From: Oxalobacteraceae bacterium
Lineage (GTDB): Bacteria > Pseudomonadota > Gammaproteobacteria > Burkholderiales > Burkholderiaceae_D
Direction of reading: 5' to 3'
Length of the DNA stretch: 11,870 nt
NCBI GenBank assembly: GCA_947487325.1
Contig: CANKWG010000049.1
Span: 1-11,870, forward strand
In this document: piece by piece, positions 5,557 through 11,870 of the stretch
Layout of the letters: every line of letters starts with the position of its first letter
Position numbering within the stretch: the first letter of the stretch is position 1
Program-made: the position numbers and the translations under genes
The notes under the pieces: model-generated
What the model saw: only the letters and a program-made list of their open reading frames with translations
Told to the model about the DNA's origin: nothing
Database searches by the model: none

Positions 5557-6713
5557 GATGTCGCCTCTTCAGTTTCCAGCTTGCCGTTCGCGTCGAACTG
5601 CATGTTGGGCGGTACCTTGGGCTGCGGACGCTGTACTGGCGGCGCACCTGGCCGCACGCTGGCAAGGTTGAATATATACGCAATGACTTGCGCGACCGCA
5701 TAGTACAGGTCTTCGGGCACAGGGCGCTCGAGATCCGTCGTGAAGTAGAGCGCTCGCGCCAGCGGCGGTGCCTGGAAAATCTCGATGCCGTGCTTCTCTG
5801 CTTCTGCCCGGATACGGGCGGCGACCGCATCGGCGCCCTTGGCCAGCAGTATCGGCGCGCTGTCGCCGTTGGGATCGTAGGACAGGGCAACGGCGAAGTG
5901 TTCCGGGTTGGTGATGATGACATCGGCGTCTTTGACGCGATCGATCATGCGCGAGTTAGACATCTCGCGCTGGCGACGACGGATTTGCGCCTTGACTTCG
6001 GGGCGACCCTCCATGTCCTTCATCTCGTCCCGTATTTCCTGCTTGGTCATGCGCATTTGTTTCATGTGCTGCCATTTCTGGAAGGGCACATCAATAAGTG
6101 CAATGATGATCAGAGAGCAGGCCATGATCAGTGCGGACTTCGACAGCATTTCACCGGCGACCTTCATGCCAGGTTCGAAAGCCATTTTGCCCAAAGCATC
6201 GAGGGTTACGATATTGTCTGATAGCACCCAGGTGACCACACCGGCCACCAGGAAGAATTTCAGTAATGCCTTGCCAAGCTCGACCAAGGCCTTGGTACCA
6301 AACATGCGCTTGAAGCCATTGAGTGGATTGAGCTTGGACGCCTTTGGCGCGACCGATTTCAGTGAGAACAGATAGCCACCGGTCGCGCCGGAGGCAGCAA
6401 TGGCCACAGCCGCTGTCAGCAGCAGCAGCGGTGCGATCAGGATGAAGCTCTCCAAAAGCTCATGCGCGAAAATCGCTGGTAAAAGATTGGGTGAATGCAC
6501 GAGCTTGCGATCAAAATTGAAGCCGGATCCAAAAGCTTCCGCTAACTTGGCTACCAGCACGCCACCGGTCAGAAACAGAAAACCGAGCGCCGCAATTGTC
6601 ACCGCGGCAGCGGGCAGTTCGGTGGAGCGCGCAACCTGACCATCCTCGCGAGCCTTCGACAGGCGCCGCGAGGTAGGTTCTTCGGTTTTTTCTTCTGAGC
6701 TGGACTCTGACAT
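5553..6713 (-). CDS. flhB: Flagellar type III export switch protein FlhB
   Basis: FlhB is the inner-membrane export-gate protein that switches substrate class from rod/hook to filament. The 386 residues are a normal length. The N-terminus has the family signature EEKTEEPTSRRLSKAREDGQ (residues 7-26). Four hydrophobic segments follow at about 33-58, 86-118, 149-168 and 188-209, and then the helical linker and cytoplasmic domain. The self-cleavage site, usually NPTH, is here NPEH at 269-272, followed by FAVALSYD. Asn and Pro, between which the chain is cut, are kept. A Pro-rich tail (about 352-386) ends the protein. The start is one base after the fliR stop and the end overlaps the next gene as ATGA, so it sits in a tightly coupled operon. 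It is not followed by flhA, which is the common next gene in related loci. Confidence 0.97.
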   Translation of the reverse strand: MSESSSEEKTEEPTSRRLSKAREDGQVARSTELPAAAVTIAALGFLFLTGGVLVAKLAEAFGSGFNFDRKLVHSPNLLPAIFAHELLESFILIAPLLLLTAAVAIAASGATGGYLFSLKSVAPKASKLNPLNGFKRMFGTKALVELGKALLKFFLVAGVVTWVLSDNIVTLDALGKMAFEPGMKVAGEMLSKSALIMACSLIIIALIDVPFQKWQHMKQMRMTKQEIRDEMKDMEGRPEVKAQIRRRQREMSNSRMIDRVKDADVIITNPEHFAVALSYDPNGDSAPILLAKGADAVAARIRAEAEKHGIEIFQAPPLARALYFTTDLERPVPEDLYYAVAQVIAYIFNLASVRPGAPPVQRPQPKVPPNMQFDANGKLETEEATS

Positions 6714-6714
6714 A

Positions 6715-7488
6715 TTAGTTCACCAGTCCAACGAGATCACGCGCGTGCAGAAAAGCTTGCGTCCACAGCCAGCGCATGCGGCCGATAATGCTTTCAAGCG
6801 CGATAATGAGAATGACGAAACCTGCAGCAATCGATGCAGGAAAGCCGACGGAGAAAATATTCAGGCTGGGCGCAGCGCGGGTAATGATGCCAAGTCCAAT
6901 ATTAATGAACAGCAGTGAGATCAGCACTGGCAGTGAAATAAGTACGCCACCCAAAAAAATCATCGAGCTCCAGGCGACCACTTTGCCGAAGGTAGCCTGA
7001 TTCAGCATGGACTCACCAATCGGAAGGGCAGTAAAGCTATCCACGATCATCGAGATCATGATCACATGGCCGCCGAAGCCAAGAAAAATCATAGTCGACA
7101 GAATCACCAGAAATTGGGAGATGACCGGAACGTTACCCACGTTTGGATCGTACATGCTGGCCATCGACAGACCCATGGAGCCCGCCATGGCTTGACCGCC
7201 CAGCACAATCGCACCAATGGCCACCTGTAGCATCAGACCCATCATCGCTCCGATGAACAGCTGATTCACAATTTGGAAAAAACCGATTGCACTGATCGGA
7301 TCGAGCACCGGCCAATCTACCATCGGATACACGAAAAAAGTCAGCACCAGCGCGAGCATGATGCGTATCGGTAGGGTGAGTGCATCCAGCGAAAAAATCG
7401 GTGCCGTCAACAGCATGGCCGAGATGCGTAGCATCGGCCACAGAAAAGTATAGAAGCGCTCGACGATATCCGCGGCAAGGAGTGTCAT
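6715..7488 (-). CDS. fliR: Flagellar type III export gate protein FliR
   Basis: FliR caps the FliP-FliQ-FliR export pore at the base of the flagellum. The 257-residue product is of family length. It starts with the typical N-terminal stretch ending FLWPMLRISAMLLTAPIFS. It has about six hydrophobic segments, the conserved MGLSMASMYDP stretch in the middle with its Met- and Gly-rich core, and the SLPVLISLLFINIGLGIITRAAPSLNIFSVGFP block that marks the family. No strong Shine-Dalgarno sequence is visible before the ATG, but the upstream fliQ stop is only 24 bases away, so ribosome carry-over is plausible. One base separates its stop from flhB. The assignment is secure from sequence and order. Confidence 0.97.
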   Translation of the reverse strand: MTLLAADIVERFYTFLWPMLRISAMLLTAPIFSLDALTLPIRIMLALVLTFFVYPMVDWPVLDPISAIGFFQIVNQLFIGAMMGLMLQVAIGAIVLGGQAMAGSMGLSMASMYDPNVGNVPVISQFLVILSTMIFLGFGGHVIMISMIVDSFTALPIGESMLNQATFGKVVAWSSMIFLGGVLISLPVLISLLFINIGLGIITRAAPSLNIFSVGFPASIAAGFVILIIALESIIGRMRWLWTQAFLHARDLVGLVN

Positions 7489-7512
7489 GGCATCGTTCGG
7501 GCGCTGACCCGG

Positions 7513-7782
7513 TTAGGAAAAGAGCGCGGGAATGCGCTTGTAGATATCACGGGTGTAATCCACCAGCATGCTCAGCTGCCAGCCGCCAAACAGCGCCAGT
7601 GTGACGCCCATGACCATCAGTTTTGGGATGAACGAGAGCGTCATTTCATTAATCGATGTGGCTGCCTGTATGACGCCAATGAACAGACCAACGCCCAGTG
7701 CCACTGCCAGCAGCGGTGCAGAGATAATCAGTACGGCCCAGAGAGCACTGCGACCTATATCAACGACGGTAGCGATTTCCAT
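7513..7782 (-). CDS. fliQ: Flagellar type III export gate protein FliQ
   Basis: FliQ is a short helical-hairpin subunit of the export pore. The 89 residues match the usual length. There are two hydrophobic helices (about 15-40 and 51-75) joined by the conserved loop QAATSINEMTLSFIPK (residues 39-54), which is the family hallmark, and the C-terminus ends in a short YTRDIYKRIP helix. An AAGGA ribosome site lies six bases before the ATG. The gene lies 27 bases after fliP and 24 before fliR, in the standard order. Confidence 0.97.
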   Translation of the reverse strand: MEIATVVDIGRSALWAVLIISAPLLAVALGVGLFIGVIQAATSINEMTLSFIPKLMVMGVTLALFGGWQLSMLVDYTRDIYKRIPALFS

Positions 7783-7809
7783 TATTTATCCTTGGGATCG
7801 GCTGATGGT

Positions 7810-8562
7810 TCAGGGCATTGCGAAGCTCGAAGCGAGCGAGCCCATCAGCATGCTCCAGCCATCGACCAACACGAACAACATCAATTTGAAAGGCATGGAG
7901 ATCATCATCGGCGAGAGCATCATCATACCCATCGACATGAGCACGCTCGATACCACCAGATCAATCACCACGAAGGGGATATAAATAAGAAAACCGATCG
8001 TGAAAGCGCTTTTCAGTTCCGACGTCATGAAGGCTGGCACGAGCGTGGTGAAGGGGACCGATTCAGGGCCTTCGAGCTCAACTTTGCTACGTGCGATTTC
8101 CATGAACATCGAGATATCTTCTTCACGGGTCTGTGCCAGCATGAAGCCGCGGATAGGCGCCTCGGCAGCTGCCAGAGCCTCTTCGAAGGGCATGCCCTGG
8201 TTCATGTAGGGCAGGATCGCATTGTTATACACATCCATCATCACCGGCTGCATGATGAACAGAGTCAGGAACAGTGCCAGTCCGGCCAGCACCTGATTGG
8301 GCGGCGTCTGACCGGTGCCCAGCGCCTGGCGAAGAATGGAGAAGACGATGATGATGCGAACAAACGAAGTCATCATCAGCAGCATCGAAGGCAGCAGCGT
8401 GAGCACTGTCATCAGTGCCAGCAGCTGCAGCGTCAGACTGTACGACTGAACGCCACCTTTGCCGCTGACCACATTGACGACAGGCAGACCTTGTGCAAAG
8501 GCGAGCGCTGGCATCAGTAGGGGAAGCAGAAGCAGCAGTGCGATGAAAAGTCGGCGTGCCAT
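7810..8562 (-). CDS. fliP: Flagellar type III export gate protein FliP
   Basis: FliP forms the five-subunit core of the export pore. The 250-residue product begins with a cleavable signal peptide (ARRLFIALLLLLPLLMPALAFA, then Gln-Gly), as is usual for FliP. The MTSFVRIIIVFSILRQALGTGQTPPNQ stretch (64-90) is diagnostic. The C-terminal half has VPAFMTSELKSAFTIGFLIY and FVVIDLVVSSVLMSMGMMML. The Met cluster at 209-215 corresponds to the methionine gasket that seals the pore in characterised homologues. The start is two bases after the fliO stop. Confidence 0.98.
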   Translation of the reverse strand: MARRLFIALLLLLPLLMPALAFAQGLPVVNVVSGKGGVQSYSLTLQLLALMTVLTLLPSMLLMMTSFVRIIIVFSILRQALGTGQTPPNQVLAGLALFLTLFIMQPVMMDVYNNAILPYMNQGMPFEEALAAAEAPIRGFMLAQTREEDISMFMEIARSKVELEGPESVPFTTLVPAFMTSELKSAFTIGFLIYIPFVVIDLVVSSVLMSMGMMMLSPMMISMPFKLMLFVLVDGWSMLMGSLASSFAMP

Positions 8563-8564
8563 GA

Positions 8565-8936
8565 TCAGCCCTTGTTTTTGTTTTGCGCTGATTTGATCAG
8601 CTCGGCGAAACGCTGGGCCATTGGTACCGTGTTTTCTGCACTGTTTGTCTGAGCCGCTGCGTCAGCGGCCAGTTCTTCAGCAGACAAATAGAAGCTGGCC
8701 AGCGTGTTGATTTCTTGTGGGGTGATGCCGAGCAGGATGTCCTGATCTTTAACGCGCACCAGCACGACTTTCTGGCGTGGTGCGAGCGACATGCTGTCAA
8801 TGACGCGAATGCGTCGTTGACCCATACCGAGCAGGTTGCCGTTTTGCATTCGTTTGAGCGCGTAGAGCAGGGCGCCCAGCAGTGCCAGCACTATGCCAAA
8901 GCTTAAAGCAAACGATAACCAGTCCGAAGCATGCAT
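8565..8936 (-). CDS. fliO: Flagellar assembly protein FliO
   Basis: FliO is a small membrane protein that helps FliP assemble into the export pore. The product has 123 residues. One membrane helix (about 7-27, LSFALSFGIVLALLGALLYAL) is followed by the conserved RRIRVIDSMSLAPRQKVVLVRV block and by ILLGITPQEINTLA, which define the family. The tail (about 88-123) is Ala/Gln/Lys-rich and probably flexible. No good ribosome site is visible before the ATG, only a purine-rich AAAGAAAG. The gene begins 12 bases after fliN, and fliP starts two bases after it ends. Confidence 0.93.
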   Translation of the reverse strand: MHASDWLSFALSFGIVLALLGALLYALKRMQNGNLLGMGQRRIRVIDSMSLAPRQKVVLVRVKDQDILLGITPQEINTLASFYLSAEELAADAAAQTNSAENTVPMAQRFAELIKSAQNKNKG

Positions 8937-8948
8937 GATGATCTTTCT

Positions 8949-9278
8949 TTACAGGTTCTTCATGCGGTCGCTGGCAGGCACGACGCGTGTCAACCGAATG
9001 CCGTAGCGATCGTTGACCAGCACCACTTCGCCTTGTGCCACGACCGTGTCGTTGACCAGCAAATCCAGCGGTTCGCCGGCAATGCGTTCCAGTTCTACCA
9101 CGCTACCCTGGGTCAGGCGCAGCAGATCCCGGATTTTCATTTTTGTACGACCGACTTCTACCTTGATCGCTACCGAAATATTTTGCAGCACATCGGGATT
9201 GATGTGATGGTTCGGCGGCGTCTCAACCGCGTCAGTCACCTCACCGTCGTCATTTTGTTCTGTCGTTACGTCACTCAT
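8949..9278 (-). CDS. fliN: Flagellar motor switch protein FliN
   Basis: FliN makes the lower part of the C-ring and binds FliM and FliH. An open frame runs further upstream into fliM, but I start at the ATG at 9278: GAGG lies seven bases before it, the protein then begins with an ordinary acidic tail (MSDVTTEQNDDGE), and no overlap with fliM is needed. The product has 109 residues. After about 30 flexible residues comes one SpoA domain: ISVAIKVEVGRTKMKIRDLL, the conserved GSVVELERIAGEPLDLLVND stretch, and VAQGEVVLVNDRYGIRLTRVV. The gene is 16 bases after fliM and 12 before fliO. The short N-terminus is common outside the enterics. Confidence 0.96.
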   Translation of the reverse strand: MSDVTTEQNDDGEVTDAVETPPNHHINPDVLQNISVAIKVEVGRTKMKIRDLLRLTQGSVVELERIAGEPLDLLVNDTVVAQGEVVLVNDRYGIRLTRVVPASDRMKNL

Positions 9279-9294
9279 GATGCATCCTCGATCG

Positions 9295-10338
9295 TTAGAG
9301 GGTTTCTGGGCTGGTGGCTTTTTCGATGCGGACCGCAACCTGCGGACCCGACATACCCACCTGAACTTCGAAAGCGGGCAGGCCACCAATCAGCATCGTA
9401 GCCAGCTCGGGTTTTTTGAAGAATAACAAATCGCCTTCCTTGAGCTGCCGGACACGCGAGTAATCGTCAAGGACGGTACCCAACAGGACTTGCAGCTCCA
9501 CCTGTGAATCACCGACGGCCTTGGTCAGATCCTGGCGCCATTTCAAATCAGATTCTTCGCTGCCGTCGGCTTGCACACGGTTACGAAGCAGATCGCGCAG
9601 GGGTTTGAGCGAGGCATACGGATACACCAGATCGACGAAGCCTTTGATTCCACCGACGCTTTCGGTTTCAAAGCGAGTCATGATCACGAGATCATTTTCG
9701 TCGGCAATCTGGGCAAACTGCGGATTGATTTCTGAGCCTATGTGCTCTAAGTCGACTTGCAGCAGCGGTGCCCATGCTTCTTTCAGAGAGCGGAAAAACA
9801 CCTCAATGATGATTTTGATGATGCGTGATTCTGTTGGTGTAAACATGCGCGTTGGTGGCAGCCAGTTAGCTGGCGTCTCACCGTCTTTGTCACCGCCGCG
9901 CTTTTTGGGCATGCCCGGCATGCCGCTGCCGGAACCACCAAAAAAATTATCGAGCGCAGAAAAGACGAGCGTAGGCTCGATCGTCACCATCGAAAATCCG
10001 CGCAAGGGGTTGATGCGGATGGTATTCACCGCCAACGGCGCACGCAGGTCTTTAAGATAGTCACCAAAGCGAACGATCTGAGCACGCGAGGGATTGATAC
10101 GCGGACTCGTGCGCAGCACTTCCATCAAACCCATACGGAACAGACGCACGAAGCGTTCGTTGATCATCTCGATGGACGAGGTGTTCACACCCAGCGTGCT
10201 GTCCTCACTGGCCAGATCGTGCTTCTTGACCCGGGTCGTCAGGTTAAAGCCGGTATCGACCGCAATGGTGCCGTCATCGATCCCGCTGGCTAATGCAGCG
10301 AGTTCTTCCTGTGACAGCAGGTTGCTTGTATCAGCCAT
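9295..10338 (-). CDS. fliM: Flagellar motor switch protein FliM
   Basis: FliM links FliG to FliN in the C-ring and receives phosphorylated CheY to reverse rotation. The product has 347 residues. The N-terminal CheY-P binding segment LLSQEELAALASG (7-19) is clear. The middle domain includes SSIEMINERFVRLFRMGLMEVLRTSPRI (residues 54-81), FGDYL, IRINPLRGFSMVTIEPTLVFSALDNFFGGSGSG and FTPTESRIIKIIIE. The C-terminal SpoA domain (about 270-340) has VGDSQVELQVLLGTVLDDYSRVRQLKEGDLLFF. After the GGxG loop (134-137) there is a Gly/Pro/Lys-rich stretch before FTPTE that is about 19 residues longer than in the enteric protein as I remember it. An AGGGA site lies about 11 bases before the ATG. Confidence 0.97.
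   Translation of the reverse strand: MADTSNLLSQEELAALASGIDDGTIAVDTGFNLTTRVKKHDLASEDSTLGVNTSSIEMINERFVRLFRMGLMEVLRTSPRINPSRAQIVRFGDYLKDLRAPLAVNTIRINPLRGFSMVTIEPTLVFSALDNFFGGSGSGMPGMPKKRGGDKDGETPANWLPPTRMFTPTESRIIKIIIEVFFRSLKEAWAPLLQVDLEHIGSEINPQFAQIADENDLVIMTRFETESVGGIKGFVDLVYPYASLKPLRDLLRNRVQADGSEESDLKWRQDLTKAVGDSQVELQVLLGTVLDDYSRVRQLKEGDLLFFKKPELATMLIGGLPAFEVQVGMSGPQVAVRIEKATSPETL
9844..9939 (-). other. Extended loop in FliM after the GGxG motif
   Basis: This codes for FliM residues 134-165 (GGSGSGMPGMPKKRGGDKDG and on to MF). The stretch is low in complexity, with Gly, Pro, Lys and Asp. It follows the loop that contacts FliG in characterised FliM proteins. The frame is intact on both sides, so it is a genuine insertion and not a sequencing error. 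Confidence 0.6.
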
Positions 10339-10369
10339 GGCGTCGATCGTCCCTGGATTCTATAGGGGG

Positions 10370-11059
10370 TTATTGGACAACAAACTCGGTGAACATGACT
10401 TCTTCAATGCCACCAAAGCCTTCATATTTTTCCAGCAGCGAATTGACAGTCAGACGTACCTCTTCAGCCAGCGCTTTGCGGAAATCAGGTTCGCGCAGGT
10501 CAGCCTCGGTTTTCTGGCGCATCACATCAAGAATACCGGCGCGCAGTGCGAGCTCATGTGTTTTGACGTTCTTGATCACGCGATCATCATAGTGTGTCAT
10601 GACCGTGAGCGTAACCTGCATCACTTTACGCGAGCCAGCAAGGTTGGAGAGCAGGGGCTTTTCCAGCGCGTAGTAATTAAACTTCCAGCGCTGATTATCT
10701 GCATCCGGCGTTACGAGCTCTTTGGAAGGTGCTTCCGCGCCAGGCTTGCCGTGATCATCTTTCTTGGCTTCGCCGTGACCGTCATCTTTTTTGGGCTCAC
10801 CGTGACCATCGTCCTTTTTCGCCTCGCCGTGACCATCGCCATGACCGTCACCGCCCTCGAGTTTGTCGAGTTGCGCGTCAACGGCTTCTTTGGCCTGATC
10901 TTTCTTCGAGAAGAATCCGGTCGCCAACAAGGTGCCACCGACGGAGGCGCCAATGAGAAATAGAACCGCCACGACCATTAGGATGATCTTAACCAGCGGA
11001 CCTTTTTTCTTCGGTTCGCTTTCGACTTGTTCTTCGGGTGCCGCAGCTTCTTCAGCCAT
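10370..11059 (-). CDS. fliL: Flagellar basal body-associated protein FliL
   Basis: FliL surrounds or supports the stator and basal body in the inner membrane. I choose the ATG at 11059 and not the in-frame GTG at 11062: GGAGG at 11069-11065 lies five bases from the ATG and only two from the GTG. The product has 229 residues: a short acidic/Lys cytoplasmic tail, one membrane helix (about 22-50), a periplasmic linker, and the FliL domain (about 123-229). That domain includes the RWKFNYYALEKPLLSNL stretch, VMQVTLTVMTHYD and the C-terminal VMFTEFVVQ, where the family normally ends. The linker at 69-105 is an unusual His/Gly/Asp/Lys repeat. The gene lies 38 bases after fliK and 31 before fliM. Confidence 0.95.
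   Translation of the reverse strand: MAEEAAAPEEQVESEPKKKGPLVKIILMVVAVLFLIGASVGGTLLATGFFSKKDQAKEAVDAQLDKLEGGDGHGDGHGEAKKDDGHGEPKKDDGHGEAKKDDHGKPGAEAPSKELVTPDADNQRWKFNYYALEKPLLSNLAGSRKVMQVTLTVMTHYDDRVIKNVKTHELALRAGILDVMRQKTEADLREPDFRKALAEEVRLTVNSLLEKYEGFGGIEEVMFTEFVVQ
10748..10855 (-). repeat. 27-base direct repeats coding for GHGEAKKDD units in FliL
   Basis: Residues 69-105 of FliL hold near-identical nine-residue units (GHGEAKKDD, GHGEPKKDD, GHGEAKKDD) plus partial copies on both sides. The DNA repeats every 27 bases with a few synonymous or single-residue changes, which points to fairly recent tandem duplication or slippage. Being a multiple of three, changes in copy number keep the frame. 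Regularly spaced His and Asp in the periplasm could bind divalent metals, but that is speculation. Confidence 0.8.
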
Positions 11060-11064
11060 CACAT

Positions 11065-11069
11065 CCTCC
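11065..11069 (-). promoter_or_regulatory. Shine-Dalgarno site of fliL (decides the start)
   Basis: GGAGG is five bases from the ATG at 11059 and two bases from the alternative GTG at 11062, so the ATG is the better start. Confidence 0.75.
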
Positions 11070-11097
11070 AGCTATTAATTGCATTCTTGTGTTGCGA

Positions 11098-11870
11098 TCA
11101 AACCAGAACATCGAGCCCATCGGGGCCCTTGCTGATGTTCTGAGCCGCCATTGAGGTGGAAACCTCGCCGGCTTTCTCTGTTTTGTCTTTGCCAGCCTGG
11201 TTGCCAGATCCGGACGATGAACGTCCAGGTGTCGGGTTTCCGCCATTTTGGCTATTTTGCCTTACGTTAACATCCATGGTAGCAACATCCATGCCTAGTT
11301 GGCCAAGGATCTCCTTTAGCCTGGGCAGACTGTCGGCGATCAGCTCTCGCGTCATGGCCTGACCGGCGCTGAAACTGGCTTGGAGTGTGCCGTCTTTCAT
11401 CTGCAGCTCGATGTCGATATTGCCTAGTTCATGGGGCTTGAGCGCTAGATCGACCCGCCAGTCACCCTTGGCAATTTGCGCGGCCAGTCGTTGTCCCAAG
11501 GCTTCACCCAGGCGCTGGGACAAACGTTCGTACTGTTCAGTGCGCTGAGCCTGGTCTGGGCGAGGTGCCAAGTTGGTGTTGTTCGTGGTAGCGCTGTCGC
11601 TCGAGCCTTGAGTCCGGCCTTCGCTACCGTGCGAACGTCCTGCGAGGAGCTCGGACATGTCCTCGGGTGCGATTTCGGGTGCGATAACGAGCGTTTCAAG
11701 GGTGGCAATCTTCACTTCTTCCTGGATTAGGGAAAGGTCGTTTGGCATGGTCGGACCCGTACCAGCGACGGTCGGGGGCAGCCAGCCAGGGGCCACGCGT
11801 TCGGCGCGTTGGCTGGCTTGTTTCATTTCCAGGCGGCGCGCAAACTGGGCCGCCTCAGGGGCGCCAAGGA
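11098..11870 (-). CDS. fliK: Flagellar hook-length control protein FliK, C-terminal part
   Basis: The frame stays open to the right edge of the window (LGAPEAAQFARRLEMKQ at the edge), so the N-terminal ruler part is missing and the ATG at 11826 is probably internal. FliK is itself exported; it measures hook length and then triggers the FlhB specificity switch. The visible part contains a variable Ser/Asn/Gly-rich linker and then the conserved C-terminal switch domain. That domain runs from YERLSQRLGEALGQRLAAQI to LPRLKEILGQLGMDVATMDV. It includes WRVDLALKPHELGNIDIELQ, where the PxELG motif appears as KPHELG. A low-complexity Gly/Ser/Asn tail follows. Its partner FlhB is encoded in the same gene block. 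The stop is 38 bases before the fliL start. Confidence 0.93.
   Translation of the reverse strand, partial: LGAPEAAQFARRLEMKQASQRAERVAPGWLPPTVAGTGPTMPNDLSLIQEEVKIATLETLVIAPEIAPEDMSELLAGRSHGSEGRTQGSSDSATTNNTNLAPRPDQAQRTEQYERLSQRLGEALGQRLAAQIAKGDWRVDLALKPHELGNIDIELQMKDGTLQASFSAGQAMTRELIADSLPRLKEILGQLGMDVATMDVNVRQNSQNGGNPTPGRSSSGSGNQAGKDKTEKAGEVSTSMAAQNISKGPDGLDVLV

Noticed and set aside
9279..9389. N-terminal extension of fliN into fliM
   Set aside because: The extension is the out-of-frame reading of the fliM 3' end, and the ATG at 9278 has a proper ribosome site.
11060..11062. GTG start for fliL
   Set aside because: It is only two bases from the Shine-Dalgarno sequence; the ATG three bases downstream has better spacing.

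Overview
The window looks like part of the chromosomal flagellar locus of a Gram-negative, probably gammaproteobacterial, bacterium of moderate GC content. The evidence is the gene order fliK-fliL-fliM-fliN-fliO-fliP-fliQ-fliR-flhB on one strand, which is the order I recall from polar-flagellated gammaproteobacteria such as Pseudomonas. I cannot name a genus.

Layout: (1) Positions 1-204 on the + strand hold the 3' end of a MotB/MotD-type stator gene with an OmpA-like peptidoglycan-binding domain. Everything else lies on the - strand and converges on it. (2) From right to left, positions 11870-5553 hold the flagellar block: the C-terminal part of fliK, then fliL, fliM, fliN (C-ring and its connector), fliO, fliP, fliQ, fliR and flhB (membrane export gate). 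Spacings run from about 1 to 40 bases, which suggests one long transcript. (3) Positions 5556-1806 hold three genes that I do not recognise as standard flagellar genes. They are tightly coupled to flhB: a 4-base ATGA overlap, then a 29-base gap, then another ATGA overlap. They encode a DamX-like SPOR protein whose N-terminal ATPase-like domain appears to be dead, a soluble protein with eight copies of a GPS[D/E]xRxxxD motif, and a single-pass membrane protein with coiled coils and a long Glu/Arg-rich helix. (4) After a 172-base intergenic region with three perfect stem-loops comes the last - strand gene (299-1633). It encodes a 444-residue, cysteine-free protein with no Sec signal. Its helical ends and AT-rich mixed centre recall secreted type III tip or filament subunits.

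How the genes may work together: fliK to flhB build the rotor and the type III export gate. In many relatives flhA follows flhB directly. Here that place is taken by an accessory module whose first gene is translationally coupled to flhB. The most interesting hypothesis is that the four tail genes are a flagellum-linked accessory system: two inner-membrane proteins, one of them reaching septal or denuded peptidoglycan through SPOR, one soluble repeat protein, and one candidate substrate of the flagellar export apparatus. This is inference from architecture and linkage. The flagellar assignments are secure.
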